From assembly GCF_019024285.1 (NCBI RefSeq), contig NZ_WMKZ01000012.1, positions 47,837-111,836 of the forward strand: 64,000 nucleotides of DNA, read 5' to 3'. This document shows, in pieces, positions 1-9,840 of this stretch. Position 1 is the stretch's first letter; each line of letters starts with the position of its first letter. The stretch is from Alkalihalobacterium elongatum (lineage in GTDB: Bacteria; Bacillota; Bacilli; Bacillales; Bacillaceae_F). A program made the translations under genes and the position numbers. The notes below the pieces were generated by a model. It saw nothing but the letters and a program-made list of their open reading frames with translations. It did not search any database and was not told where the DNA came from.

Positions 1-1493
1 GTAAAGATTTGTGAGAAATCAAAGTTTGTATTGAAAAAGTCAATCGCTACTTGCGGAACAATACCTAATCCAATCGTTGCAACGATCGCAACGATAATGA
101 CAATAGCTGCACCAACTGGAACTCGCATCGGTTCAGTCGTGTGAGTTTTTCTAAAGAACATTTGCGTCATAATTCCAAAATAATAGAAGTAGGAAATGAC
201 AGATGTTGCAATCATCACCGAAGCTAGGATGAAATGTCCCGTACTTAACGCACCGATGAAGATATAGAATTTACCCATAAATCCAGCAGTTACAGGAATA
301 CCCGCTAATGAAACGAGGAATACTCCCATTCCGACCGCCATTAGTGGCGAGCGCTGGCCTAAGCCTGCAAATCCTTTTAAGTCCTCTGTACCTGTTTGCG
401 AAGTGACAAGTTGTAATACCGCAAACGCACCTAGGTTCATGAAAAGATAAGCAACTAAGTAGAACCAAACATTTTCAAACATGACGATTGAAAGTGTTGC
501 AAAAGGCACTAATAAGTACCCAGCTTGTGCGACACTCGAGTAAGCAAATAATCGTTTCACATTCGTTTGGCGAAGAGCCATAACGTTACCAACGATCATC
601 GTTAACCCTGCAATAACCGCGATATAGATTTGCGTATCTAACAGCAATGGCTGTAGAAGGTCAATGCCTTGCGCTCCACCAAAGACAACGAGTAAGAACC
701 TTAGAATAAGGGCAAACCCAGCTGTCTTTGAAACGACACTTAGAAACGCTGTAACTGGTGTAGGTGCACCTTGATACACATCTGGCGACCACATATGGAA
801 TGGAACAGCAGCTACTTTAAAAGCAAGACCGACAAACACTAAGAAGAACGCGAATGCTAACAGAAAACTATTTTCTAAGACAACCGGATTTTGTAATGCA
901 TCGCTAATATCAAATAAATTCGTATAGCCTGTTAAACCATACACATAACTCATACCGAATAACGTAATCGCTGTTGCAACTCCACCATTCACTACATATT
1001 TAAATGCAGATTCATTGGATTGGAGATTATTTTTTCTAAGACCTGCCATGACGTAAGACGATAGAGATAATAGTTCTAACCCGACAAATAGTGTGATCAT
1101 ATCAGCACTTGATGACATGATCATTCCACCTAGTAATGCAGTTAATAAGAGGTAGAAAAACTCGCCGCGGTATTTAATTTCTTTTTGACCGTAATCTAAT
1201 CCGAGCAATAAGACAAATAATGTTCCAACTAACAAAATGAGCTTAAAGGCTACTGAAAAAGCATCTAATCGGTACGTATCATATAAGATCATTTGGACTG
1301 GTGCTCCAAATTGACCGATTAAGAAGATAAGTGCGAGTACAACCCCACCAATTGCCAACCATCCTAGTACATTTCGATTTACTTTGTCTTTCATAAAGAT
1401 ATCGAGTATGGATAGGAGAGTTGCAACGATTAGTATTGTAAACTCTGGTGCCATAATTCCCCATGGGTAGCTAAGTAGTGTTTCTAAATCCAT
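1..1493 (-). CDS. nuoN: Complex I subunit N (3' end cut by window edge)
   Basis: Proton-pumping, antiporter-like membrane subunit of a type I quinone oxidoreductase. The ATG at 1493 follows the nuoM stop by five bases and has a GGGGGG ribosome site. The frame stays open to position 1, about 497 codons, so only the last few residues should be missing. The translation is almost all transmembrane helices and contains PFHMWSPDVYQGAPTPV, a family hallmark around the channel loop, plus lysines inside helices (as in LAFKVAAVPFH) expected for proton transfer. It is the last gene of the A-B-C-D-H-I-J-K-L-M-N operon. Assignment rests on this motif, hydropathy and gene order. Confidence 0.95.
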   Translation of the reverse strand, partial: MDLETLLSYPWGIMAPEFTILIVATLLSILDIFMKDKVNRNVLGWLAIGGVVLALIFLIGQFGAPVQMILYDTYRLDAFSVAFKLILLVGTLFVLLLGLDYGQKEIKYRGEFFYLLLTALLGGMIMSSSADMITLFVGLELLSLSSYVMAGLRKNNLQSNESAFKYVVNGGVATAITLFGMSYVYGLTGYTNLFDISDALQNPVVLENSFLLAFAFFLVFVGLAFKVAAVPFHMWSPDVYQGAPTPVTAFLSVVSKTAGFALILRFLLVVFGGAQGIDLLQPLLLDTQIYIAVIAGLTMIVGNVMALRQTNVKRLFAYSSVAQAGYLLVPFATLSIVMFENVWFYLVAYLFMNLGAFAVLQLVTSQTGTEDLKGFAGLGQRSPLMAVGMGVFLVSLAGIPVTAGFMGKFYIFIGALSTGHFILASVMIATSVISYFYYFGIMTQMFFRKTHTTEPMRVPVGAAIVIIVAIVATIGLGIVPQVAIDFFNTNFDFSQIF

Positions 1494-1498
1494 AATCG

Positions 1499-3010
1499 TT
1501 ACCCCCCTAACCCTGCTAAGATGAATTGTAATGATGCTTGTAATGGTTCAGCTAACACACTTGGATATACACCAATTAACACAATGAATGCTAACAATAC
1601 AAGTACAGGTACCATTTCGATTGGTCTAATGTCCTTCAGTTCTTTTAACTGATCAGGTGTTGGACCAAATGTAACATTTAAAACGGCTCTTAATAAGTAA
1701 ACAGCAGTTAAAATAATACCTAATGTACCGACAGCTGCAATAATTGGCATTTCTCTAAATAAACCTAAAAACGCTAAGAACTCACTGATGAACCCAGACA
1801 TTCCTGGTAATCCGAGTGAAGCCATTGCCCCGACTAATAAAAATCCTGAAGCGATTGGCATCGAGCGGGCTAAACCGCTTAAATTCGGAATAAGCGACGT
1901 ATTTGTACGCTCATAGTAAACCCCGATTAAGAAGAATAGTAACGCAGAAATTAATCCGTGAGACACGACTTGGAAGACAGCCCCTTGTAAACCGACATCA
2001 TTTAATGCCGCAACACCGATAAGAACGATCCCCATGTGTGAGATACTCGAATACGCCAGTACCATCTTTAGATCGGATTGAATAAGTGCTAAATATGCAC
2101 CGTATAAAAGGTTGATAACCCCTAAGATCGCAAGGACTACAGCCATTTGACTTACTTGTTCTGGGAAAAAGCCGACCCCAAAACGAATTAAACCGTAAGC
2201 ACCGATCTTTAATAGGATCCCAGAGTGAAGCATGACAATGGCTGGTGGTGCTTGAACGTGTACGCGAAGCATCCAGCTGTGTAAAGGAAAGATTGGTAGT
2301 TTTACACCAAATGCTACGAGTAAAGCAATAAGTAATCCCCATTTAAGATTATCTGCTTCAGGACCAACGACTTGCATGATCACTGAAATTTGATCGATAT
2401 TCGTCGTGTTTGTAACAACAAACAACGTAACAATTGCAATAAGTAAAACTGCTGATCCTAATCCATTGTAAATCAGGAAGCTATTCGCTGCTTTTTCTCG
2501 ATCTGAGAAGCCCCATCTACCAATTAAGAAGTACATTGGGATGAGCGTTAACTCAAAGAATAAGAAGAATAGGAATAAGTTTTGTGAAGCAAATACCCCG
2601 AGCATTCCGATTTCTAGTAATAGGAATAACATGAAGTACGCTTTCCAACCTGACTTAACTTGAATAATGGAAGCTAATGCAGCAAGTGTTGATACAATCG
2701 CTGTTAATAAAACGAGTACCATTCCAAATCCGTTTAAGCCTAATTCATATGGAATGGCAAGATTAACCCCATACGCTAACAAACCACTATTACTAAAATT
2801 AATCCAATCTCTTGTTTCTGCAAACTGATTTCCTGATCCTGCATGATCAAAGTTCACATAAACAATAAGCGCTAGAATTAAAGGTAATAAGGTTGTTAAT
2901 AAACCAATTAACTTTATTAGCTGATGCTGCCCTTTAGGTACAAAAGCTAAGATGATAATCCCTACAAGTGGGGAGAAGATGAGTAAGGAAAGTAAGTATG
3001 AATCAATCAT
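1499..3010 (-). CDS. nuoM: Complex I subunit M, antiporter-like
   Basis: Second of three antiporter-like proton-translocating membrane subunits, 503 residues, the usual family length. Visible features are the helix-5 glutamate in FFELTLIP, the lysine in AFGVKLPIF and the loop FPLHSWMLRVHVQAP, all characteristic of NuoM. The start overlaps the nuoL stop by four bases (ATGA), indicating translational coupling. It lies between nuoL and nuoN, as in other bacterial complex I operons. Nothing unusual was seen in the sequence. Confidence 0.97.
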   Translation of the reverse strand: MIDSYLLSLLIFSPLVGIIILAFVPKGQHQLIKLIGLLTTLLPLILALIVYVNFDHAGSGNQFAETRDWINFSNSGLLAYGVNLAIPYELGLNGFGMVLVLLTAIVSTLAALASIIQVKSGWKAYFMLFLLLEIGMLGVFASQNLFLFFLFFELTLIPMYFLIGRWGFSDREKAANSFLIYNGLGSAVLLIAIVTLFVVTNTTNIDQISVIMQVVGPEADNLKWGLLIALLVAFGVKLPIFPLHSWMLRVHVQAPPAIVMLHSGILLKIGAYGLIRFGVGFFPEQVSQMAVVLAILGVINLLYGAYLALIQSDLKMVLAYSSISHMGIVLIGVAALNDVGLQGAVFQVVSHGLISALLFFLIGVYYERTNTSLIPNLSGLARSMPIASGFLLVGAMASLGLPGMSGFISEFLAFLGLFREMPIIAAVGTLGIILTAVYLLRAVLNVTFGPTPDQLKELKDIRPIEMVPVLVLLAFIVLIGVYPSVLAEPLQASLQFILAGLGG

Positions 3011-4878
3011 CTGAAGTACCCCCCTGTCAAGGTCAAGACGGCAAGGATAACGACTAACCCTAGAAACGCCACAGCCCCATACGTTTGGACCTGACCATTT
3101 TGTAAACGAGCGTTTAGTCGCCCAAGTGCATCCGTCGTATTCACAACGGCTTGAACGGTAAACTCGATAATGTATTTTTCAATGTATAACATCGTGTAAC
3201 TTAAGATCGTCGTTCCTTTTACAAACGTACGATTATAAAGTTCATCAATGTAATACTTGTTGTAAAGCACCATGTACAAGCTGCTGTCATGTGCTAATCT
3301 TTCTCGGGAAATAATGCCTTTTCCATAAATTAACCAAGCAATGAAAATACCGAGTAAAGAAACGAGAATAGCTACTGGCATAATCCAGCCTGGATCGTGC
3401 AGATAAGTATGTCCTCTCGTCCACGGACTATCGCTTAGCCAATCCCCTAAGAACGTTCCAAACCAATGCGTGTGAACGAAACCAGAAACGACTGCTAGAA
3501 CCCCGAGCACCATCATTGGGATCGTCATAATCGCAGGAGATTCGTGAACTTTGCTTTGGTCTCCACGCGGTTTACCCGTAAATACCATGAAGAACAATCT
3601 GAACATATAGATTGCTGTTAATAATGCGGTAACAAGAGCAAGAGCAAACAGTACATAACGTCCATCTTCAAACGTCGTTAATAAAATTTCCTCTTTACTA
3701 AAGAACCCAGAGAACAGTGGGAAACCAGCAATCGCTAAACAGCCGATTAAGAATAGTACCCCTGTTGTTTTCATCTTGTTCCACAGTCCGCCCATTTCCT
3801 CAATGTTTTGAGTATGAACAGCATGGATGACACTACCTGCTGCTAAGAACAGTAATGCTTTAAAGAAAGCATGCGTCATTAAGTGGAATACTGCAGCCAC
3901 ATAGCCTGCAGAACCTAAAGCAAGCATCATGTATCCTAGCTGACTTACTGTCGAGTAGGCAAGGACACGTTTAATATCTTTTTGTGTTAAAGCAATAGTT
4001 GCAGCAAAGATCGCTGTAAATCCACCGATAACCGCTACAGTTGTTAAAGCAACTGGTGAAGCTGCAAATAACGGGAACATCGTTGCAACTAAGTATACAC
4101 CTGCAGCTACCATCGTCGCAGCATGGATAAGGGCCGAAACAGGCGTTGGACCTTCCATCGCATCTGGTAACCATGTGTGTAACGGGAACTGACCTGATTT
4201 ACCAACCGCCCCTACAAAAATAAGGATCGCGATGAGTGTAATCATTCCTTCAGTCATTCCGTTCGCATTCACCGCTTCAAAAATCGCAGCAAACTCGAAG
4301 CTTCCAACTTGCCAGAATAAGAGGATCATCCCGATAAATAAACCGACATCCCCAATTCTCGTAACGATAAATGCTTTTTTCGCAGCAGCTCTTGCTTCTG
4401 TTTTGAAAAAGTAGAAACCAACTAATAAGAATGAACAAACACCAACGAGCTCCCAGAAAATATATAGTTGTAAGAGGTTAGGAGAAATAACTAACCCTAA
4501 CATCGCAAACGTAAAGAGCCCTAAATAAGAGTAGAATACAGGTACACGATAGCTATCTGTTGCTGTCATGTAACCTTTCGAATACGTATGTACTAAAAAA
4601 CTAACAAGCGTTACGATAACGAGCATTAATGCATTGAGCTGATTGACTTCAAAGCCCATCGTAATCGTTCGGTCTCCAATTGCTAGCCAGTCAAATTGTA
4701 CTAATACATTTTCACCTGCCATTCGCTCGAATAATACGAGGATTGACATGATCAATGCGATGAAAGAAAGTGCCATACCAACGTATGCACCGCTTTCCTT
4801 CAACCTGCGACCAAAGAGGACGAGGATGACGAAGGATAAGAACGGTAACAGTGGTATTAACCATGCATTTTCCATCAT
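3007..4878 (-). CDS. nuoL: Complex I subunit L, antiporter-like with lateral helix
   Basis: Largest membrane subunit, carrying the distal proton channel and a C-terminal lateral helix that runs along the membrane arm. About 623 residues. The loop FPLHTWLPDAMEGPTPVSA, the glutamate in FWELVGVCSF and a long C-terminal amphipathic stretch before a last hydrophobic helix are visible. I place the start at the ATG at 4878, with AGGTG six bases upstream; an ATG at 4875 is equally possible, and the GTG at 4887 lies inside the ribosome site. The 3' end overlaps nuoM by four bases. Confidence 0.96.
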   Translation of the reverse strand: MMENAWLIPLLPFLSFVILVLFGRRLKESGAYVGMALSFIALIMSILVLFERMAGENVLVQFDWLAIGDRTITMGFEVNQLNALMLVIVTLVSFLVHTYSKGYMTATDSYRVPVFYSYLGLFTFAMLGLVISPNLLQLYIFWELVGVCSFLLVGFYFFKTEARAAAKKAFIVTRIGDVGLFIGMILLFWQVGSFEFAAIFEAVNANGMTEGMITLIAILIFVGAVGKSGQFPLHTWLPDAMEGPTPVSALIHAATMVAAGVYLVATMFPLFAASPVALTTVAVIGGFTAIFAATIALTQKDIKRVLAYSTVSQLGYMMLALGSAGYVAAVFHLMTHAFFKALLFLAAGSVIHAVHTQNIEEMGGLWNKMKTTGVLFLIGCLAIAGFPLFSGFFSKEEILLTTFEDGRYVLFALALVTALLTAIYMFRLFFMVFTGKPRGDQSKVHESPAIMTIPMMVLGVLAVVSGFVHTHWFGTFLGDWLSDSPWTRGHTYLHDPGWIMPVAILVSLLGIFIAWLIYGKGIISRERLAHDSSLYMVLYNKYYIDELYNRTFVKGTTILSYTMLYIEKYIIEFTVQAVVNTTDALGRLNARLQNGQVQTYGAVAFLGLVVILAVLTLTGGYFR

Positions 4879-4897
4879 ATCTATCACCTGCCCCTTT

Positions 4898-5212
4898 CTA
4901 TCGCTTCATTAAGTCCATCTCATCGACATTTACCGTTTTTCGATTACGATAAAGAGCAATTAAGATGGCTAAGCCTACAGCAGCTTCTGCCGCGGCAACC
5001 GTTATTGTAAATAATGCAAACACTTGACCTGTAATACCAGGGTTAACACCGTGTATCGCAAATGCTACTAAGTTAATATTGACCGCGTTTAGCATTAACT
5101 CGATACAAATAAGAACGATAACAGCATTACGCTTCGTTAACACACCGAACATACCAATACAGAAGAGAAGAAGAGCTATAACGAGATAGACCGATAAAGG
5201 AATACTACTCAT
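4898..5212 (-). CDS. nuoK: Complex I subunit K
   Basis: Small three-helix membrane subunit homologous to MrpC, 104 residues. Two intramembrane glutamates essential in the family are visible in [10 protein letters not shown] and [11 protein letters not shown]. Its ATG overlaps the nuoJ stop by four bases. It sits between nuoJ and nuoL in the conserved order. Confidence 0.96.
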   Translation of the reverse strand: MSSIPLSVYLVIALLLFCIGMFGVLTKRNAVIVLICIELMLNAVNINLVAFAIHGVNPGITGQVFALFTITVAAAEAAVGLAILIALYRNRKTVNVDEMDLMKR

Positions 5213-5721
5213 CTTTCATCTACCTCCTCTTCATTATCACTCTTAGCTAAAGCAACGGCGCCAACAAGAGCTACTAGTAAAATAACCCCTACTGTTTCAA
5301 AAGGAATAACAAATTTTGAATAAATCTCAATACCAATTTGTCTTACATTGTTTTCATGTAGATTCGTTACTTGATCTCCAAATGAAAGATCATTGATTCC
5401 GACAAACATAATGATAAAGAATACCGCTACTCCAACAAGTGCTGCTAGTGTCCGCCAAATACTTACGGAGGAGACCTTATCATCATGTCTTGTTAACATA
5501 ATTCCGAATAACATCATAATCGTAATCGCTCCACCATATATGAGCACTTGAACGAAGGCTAGAAATTCCGCTGATAACAGTACGTAAAGCCCTGCGATAC
5601 TTATAAACGTAAAAGCTAAGGCGATGATGATATGAACCACTTTACGCAAGTTAATCATCAATACACCACCGCTAAGCGCTACAAGGGCAAGGATAAAGAA
5701 AGCTAGAAATTCTCCATTCAT
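5209..5721 (-). CDS. nuoJ: Complex I subunit J
   Basis: Five-helix membrane subunit next to the quinone site, 170 residues. The conserved tyrosine-containing third helix segment [20 protein letters not shown] is present; this helix changes shape during catalysis in the family. The start overlaps the nuoI stop (ATGA) and has a GAGGGAGG ribosome site inside the end of nuoI. The short C-terminal tail is acidic (DNEEEVDER). Confidence 0.95.
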   Translation of the reverse strand: MNGEFLAFFILALVALSGGVLMINLRKVVHIIIALAFTFISIAGLYVLLSAEFLAFVQVLIYGGAITIMMLFGIMLTRHDDKVSSVSIWRTLAALVGVAVFFIIMFVGINDLSFGDQVTNLHENNVRQIGIEIYSKFVIPFETVGVILLVALVGAVALAKSDNEEEVDER

Positions 5722-6143
5722 GCTTTATTTTCCTCCCTCACGTTCGTATCGTTTTCATCTAGCCATTCTAAGTTTTTAAATAAATCATCTCGGCTGTATT
5801 CAGCTAGTTCGAAATTGTTCGTCATGACAATCGCTTCTGTCGGACAAACTTCTGTACATAAATCACATAGGATACAAATTTCAAAGTTAATATCATATGT
5901 GTCGATAATTTTTCCTTTTTTATTCGGGTCTGGGTGTGGTTTACCCGTTAATTGAATGCAATCGGTTGGACAGATATTAGCACACTGATTACAGACAATA
6001 CACTTTTCCGGATAAAACTTCTGTATGCCACGAAAGCGATCCGGCATATCGATTGGTTCATCCGGATAACTTGTCGTCACATTTTTTTTCGTCAAGTTAC
6101 TAAGTGTATATTTCAACCCTTTGACTAATCCTTGACCTAACAA
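5718..6143 (-). CDS. nuoI: Complex I subunit I, 2x[4Fe-4S] ferredoxin-like
   Basis: Peripheral-arm subunit that passes electrons to NuoB through two [4Fe-4S] clusters. Both binding motifs are intact: CIVCNQCANICP and CILCDLCTEVCP. I choose the TTG at 6143 as start because an AAGGAG ribosome site lies eight bases upstream; the in-frame GTG at 6152 overlaps that site. About 141 residues. It is separated from nuoH by a 254-base structured insert, the only large gap in an otherwise overlapping operon, so its ribosome site lies just outside that insert. Confidence 0.94.
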   Translation of the reverse strand: MLGQGLVKGLKYTLSNLTKKNVTTSYPDEPIDMPDRFRGIQKFYPEKCIVCNQCANICPTDCIQLTGKPHPDPNKKGKIIDTYDINFEICILCDLCTEVCPTEAIVMTNNFELAEYSRDDLFKNLEWLDENDTNVREENKA

Positions 6144-6152
6144 TGTGATCAC

Positions 6153-6397
6153 TCCTTAGTCGTGATTAAGGAAGCAGTCTTTTAAAAGAGTGAAGGGCTT
6201 ATGGCACAGAGCTCGATACTCCCATTCGACTACTTCTTCACTTCCTTCAATAATATGTTTAAAAAGGAGGACAAAAAGATCCAAGAAGTTCGAAGCGCTA
6301 CAGTTTAGAATACTACGCTTGCACAGGATCTGATGACCTCGACGTTTCGTCGACGGCTACTTTATCAGAGGGTATCCTGGACTTTTTGAACTTCCTC
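6153..6397. repeat. Structured intergenic element between nuoH and nuoI
   Basis: Non-coding insert in the middle of the nuo operon. A 135-bp core at 6257-6391 has imperfect 10-bp terminal inverted repeats (GTTTAAAAAG and CTTTTTGAAC). Inside lie nested stems: TCTGAT pairing with ATCAGA and, within it, TCGACG-AAA-CGTCGA. The 6165-6250 flank can also fold (AGTGAAG with CTTCACT; AAGGAAG with CTTCCTT). No open frame or transposase. By size and structure it resembles a MITE or a dispersed palindromic repeat, but no second copy was seen in this window, so mobility is inference. Confidence 0.6.
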
Positions 6398-7399
6398 TTA
6401 TAAGAGAAACTCTTTAACTAATGCTGTAATAATAATGTTTACTAACGCAATTGGTAATAAGATTTTCCATGCAAACTCCATCAGTTGATCTCCACGTAAA
6501 CGCGGGAATGTACCACGCATCCAAATCATGAAGAACACAACAGCAGAGAATTTTAGAGCAAACCATACGACACCTGGTATAAAGTCCAAGAAAGGTAACG
6601 GCTGCCAACCCCCTAAGAACAATACAGTCGTTAATGACGCCATCGCGAATAAATAAACATATTCAGCTAGCATAAAAAACGCCCAACGGAAACCTGAATA
6701 CTCAACATGGTAACCAGCGACTAGCTCTGACTCGGCTTCAGGTAAGTCAAATGGCACTCGATTCAGCTCAGCGGTTGCCGCAATAACAAACACTAGGAAA
6801 CCTAAAATTTGCGGAATAAAGAACCATAGATTAGCTTGAGCATTAACAATTTCAATTAAGTTTAAGCTTCCAGTTAATAGAACGACCCCTACAACTGATA
6901 GTACAAGAGGTACTTCATATGAAATCATCTGAGCCGCCGCTCGCATTCCACCCATTAAGGCGTACTTATTATTTGATGCCCAACCACCAGCAACTATTCC
7001 AATGGTCGTAATTCCAGAAACGGCAATGTAGAATAGAAGTCCGACTCCAATGTCTGTAAAGTAAAGATTTTCAGAAAAAGGAATAACAGCTAATACTACA
7101 AATGCTGGAACGAAGGCAATGATTGGCGCCAAAATAAATAGTGGTTTATCTGCCTTCTTAGGGATTGTATCTTCTTTTAATAATAGCTTTAATACATCGG
7201 CTACGGTTTGTAGTAAACCAAGTCCACCACCTGTACGGTTGGGTCCTACACGAAGCTGCATAAAACCTAAAACCTTACGCTCTGCCAAAATGGCGTACGT
7301 AACAAACCCTAATACCGCCCCTAAAAGGGCAGCTCCTAATGCAAAATAAATTAAAAAGTTTGTCCAACTCGGCGCTGATGTCAGGAGATCATTAATCAT
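6398..7399 (-). CDS. nuoH: Complex I subunit H
   Basis: Membrane subunit that forms the quinone-binding chamber and links the redox arm to the pump, 333 residues with about eight helices. The family signature NRVPFDLPEAESELVAGY is visible, with the charged residues proposed to couple quinone reduction to proton uptake. The start overlaps the nuoD stop by one base (TAATG). Downstream it faces the structured insert that separates it from nuoI. Confidence 0.97.
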   Translation of the reverse strand: MINDLLTSAPSWTNFLIYFALGAALLGAVLGFVTYAILAERKVLGFMQLRVGPNRTGGGLGLLQTVADVLKLLLKEDTIPKKADKPLFILAPIIAFVPAFVVLAVIPFSENLYFTDIGVGLLFYIAVSGITTIGIVAGGWASNNKYALMGGMRAAAQMISYEVPLVLSVVGVVLLTGSLNLIEIVNAQANLWFFIPQILGFLVFVIAATAELNRVPFDLPEAESELVAGYHVEYSGFRWAFFMLAEYVYLFAMASLTTVLFLGGWQPLPFLDFIPGVVWFALKFSAVVFFMIWMRGTFPRLRGDQLMEFAWKILLPIALVNIIITALVKEFLL

Positions 7400-8499
7400 T
7401 AGCCGTCAACCTCCCCAAGGACAATATCAATTCCACCTAAAATAGCAATTAAATTGGCGATTGGTTGCCCTTCTAATAATTTTGGTAAAATTTGAAGGTT
7501 ATAGAAAGATGGTCTTCTAAACTTTAAGCGGTAAGGCTCTTTCTTACCTTGACTTGCGATATAACAGCCGATCTCTCCACGTGGTGACTCGATACGAACG
7601 AACGTCTCCCCTGCTGGTGGTTTAATAATTCTTGGTGTTTTGGCTAGGATCGGACCTTCACTAGGAAATTGCTCAACGGCTTGCTCGATAATCTTGATCG
7701 ACTCTTCAATCTCCTTCATACGGCACATGTAACGTGCCCAGCAGTCGCCTTTTTCTTCCACTGGAATATCAAAATCAAAACGATCATAAATCGAATATGG
7801 CTCATCTTTACGTAAATCCCAATTCACACCTGTTGAACGGATATTGGCACCACTCAACGAGTACTTAATAGCCTCTTCTTTCGTATACGTTCCTACATCT
7901 TTAATACGGCTCATGAAGATCTCATTACCTGTTACAAGGTTATGATAACCTTCTAGCTCTTTGCGGAGGTATGGAACTAAATCTCTTACTTTTTCAATCC
8001 ACCCTGGAGGTGCGTCCCATTTAACTCCACCTACACGCATATAGTTAAACGTTAATCTTGCGCCAGAAATCTCATTTAATAAGTTAATGATCATCTCACG
8101 CTCACGGAAAGCATATAAGAATGGACTCATTGCCCCAATATCAAGTAAATATGTACCAAACCATACGAGGTGACTAGCGACACGTCCTAGCTCCATCACG
8201 AGGACTCTCAAGTATTCCGCACGCTCTGGAATTTCCAACTCCATCATCGTTTCGACCGCATGACAGAGAACATAGTTATTTGTCATAGCTGATAAGTAGT
8301 CCATTCGGTCTGTGTAAGGAATAATTTGCGTATATTGAAGGTTTTCCGCAAGCTTCTCTGTACCGCGGTGTAAATAGCCGACAACTGGGATCGCCTCTTT
8401 AATAATCTCACCGTCAATTTTGACAACTAGACGGAATACACCGTGAGTACTTGGATGCTGTGGACCTACGTTTAATAACATTTCTTCCGTACGTAGCAT
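7399..8499 (-). CDS. nuoD: Complex I subunit D (49-kDa homologue)
   Basis: Peripheral-arm subunit related to [NiFe]-hydrogenase large subunits, forming the quinone head-group site with NuoB. 366 residues, typical length. The N-terminal loop GPQHPSTHGVFRL contains the conserved histidine near quinone, and the C-terminus ends with DIVLGEVDG as in the family. The GAGGTG ribosome site lies within the last codons of nuoC. No nickel-binding cysteines are present, as expected for complex I. Confidence 0.97.
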   Translation of the reverse strand: MLRTEEMLLNVGPQHPSTHGVFRLVVKIDGEIIKEAIPVVGYLHRGTEKLAENLQYTQIIPYTDRMDYLSAMTNNYVLCHAVETMMELEIPERAEYLRVLVMELGRVASHLVWFGTYLLDIGAMSPFLYAFREREMIINLLNEISGARLTFNYMRVGGVKWDAPPGWIEKVRDLVPYLRKELEGYHNLVTGNEIFMSRIKDVGTYTKEEAIKYSLSGANIRSTGVNWDLRKDEPYSIYDRFDFDIPVEEKGDCWARYMCRMKEIEESIKIIEQAVEQFPSEGPILAKTPRIIKPPAGETFVRIESPRGEIGCYIASQGKKEPYRLKFRRPSFYNLQILPKLLEGQPIANLIAILGGIDIVLGEVDG

Positions 8500-8502
8500 T
8501 CG

Positions 8503-9840
8503 TTACACCTCCTCGTCGTGCTGCTCGTAATCTTTCCTGAGGGGATGCCCTACCCAATCATCAGGAAGCATAATTCGCGTTAGGTTCGGATGACCTGTAA
8601 AAACGATCCCTAGTAAATCATATGATTCTCTTTCAGGCCAATTTGCTCCATCCCATACAGGAGTAATCGATTCAATCGTAGGTTCATCACGGTCAATTTT
8701 AACCTTTAATGCGATGTTTTCCTTCGTTTTAAAAGAATACATGTGATTATAAATTTCCATATGTGTTTCAAAATCTGAACCATGATGCTCAGATAAGTAA
8801 TCAAACGCAAGCTGCTCATTATGCTTTAAAAACTGAGCAAGCTTAAAGTACGTTTCCTTCTTCGCTACTAAAGTAGGAATGTCTTTGCCTAGTCTATTAA
8901 TATAGGCATCTTCTAGCACATCTTCGCCTAAATTTTCTTTAATCACCTTTAAATACTTATCAAGGTACTGTTGATTCGGTGATGGTTGCTCCTGCTCGGC
9001 ATCAGCAGTAGGGGCTTCGCCACCAGCTGCCTTGGCCTTCGCTGCTGCTGCGGCTTTTGCCTTGGCAATAGCGGCTGCCTTCGCTTTCGCTTTTTCATCA
9101 TCACCGTCTCCAGCTCCACCAGCTGCTTTTCTCTTAGCTGCTGCTGCCGCCGCGGCCTTGGCCTTTGCTGCTGCAACTGCTTTCGCTTTCGCTGCGGCCT
9201 TCGCTTTCTCATCGTCCCCTGTTGCTTCTTCGCTTGCTCCTTGCTTCGCCATTGCGGCTGCTTTCGCTTTTGCTGCTGCCGCCGCTTTCGCCTTCGCTGC
9301 TGCTGCAGCCTTTGCTTTCGCATCTGCGCCTGCTGACTCCTCGCCGCCTGCTCCTTGCTTCGCCATTGCGGCTGCTTTCGCTTTTGCCGCTGCCGCTGCT
9401 TTCGCCTTCGCTGCTGCTGCAGCCTTTGCTTTCGCATCTGCACTCGCTGGTTCCTCGCTAGCCCCTTCGTTACCTGCTCCTTGCTTCGCCATTGCGGCTG
9501 CTTTTGCTTTTGCCGCTGCCGCTGCTTTCGCTTTTGCCGCTGCTGCGGCCTTTGCTTTCGCATCTGCGCTCGCTGGTTCCTCGCTGGCCCCTTCGTTACC
9601 TGCTTCCTGATTCGCCATTTCGGCTGCTTTCGCTTTTGCCGCTGCCGCTGCTTTCGCCTTCGCTGCTGCTGCGGCCTTTGCTTTAGCGTCTGCACTTGCT
9701 TTTTCTTCCGTTACTTCCTTATTTTCACTTGAAACCGCTTCCGATTGTCTAGCTTTTTCAAGTTCTTTTTCTCGCAATTTCTTCATTGCTGCAGCTTTCG
9801 CTTTTGCGGCAGCTGCGGCTTTTGCTTTTTCATCACTCAT
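8503..9840 (-). CDS. nuoC: Complex I subunit C with long Ala/Lys repeat extension
   Basis: Peripheral subunit (30-kDa homologue) supporting NuoD. The conserved domain occupies about residues 290-445 and includes [17 protein letters not shown] and GHPLRKDY. The first ~285 residues are low-complexity: blocks of [20 protein letters not shown] alternate with acidic linkers such as [13 protein letters not shown], in at least four near-identical modules of about 37-42 residues. The DNA is correspondingly repetitive (9230-9670), so length differences between strains are likely. Such extensions are known in Bacillaceae NuoC; their function is unknown. Start overlaps nuoB by four bases. Long frames on the opposite strand here are artefacts of the repeats. 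Confidence 0.95.
   Translation of the reverse strand: MSDEKAKAAAAAKAKAAAMKKLREKELEKARQSEAVSSENKEVTEEKASADAKAKAAAAAKAKAAAAAKAKAAEMANQEAGNEGASEEPASADAKAKAAAAAKAKAAAAAKAKAAAMAKQGAGNEGASEEPASADAKAKAAAAAKAKAAAAAKAKAAAMAKQGAGGEESAGADAKAKAAAAAKAKAAAAAKAKAAAMAKQGASEEATGDDEKAKAAAKAKAVAAAKAKAAAAAAAKRKAAGGAGDGDDEKAKAKAAAIAKAKAAAAAKAKAAGGEAPTADAEQEQPSPNQQYLDKYLKVIKENLGEDVLEDAYINRLGKDIPTLVAKKETYFKLAQFLKHNEQLAFDYLSEHHGSDFETHMEIYNHMYSFKTKENIALKVKIDRDEPTIESITPVWDGANWPERESYDLLGIVFTGHPNLTRIMLPDDWVGHPLRKDYEQHDEEV

Noticed and set aside
9032..9732. Several long plus-strand reading frames (up to 192 codons) over nuoC
   Set aside because: They are the complement of the Ala/Lys repeats; their Ala/Phe- or Leu/Ser-rich products have no start signal and no family, and nuoC on the other strand is certain.
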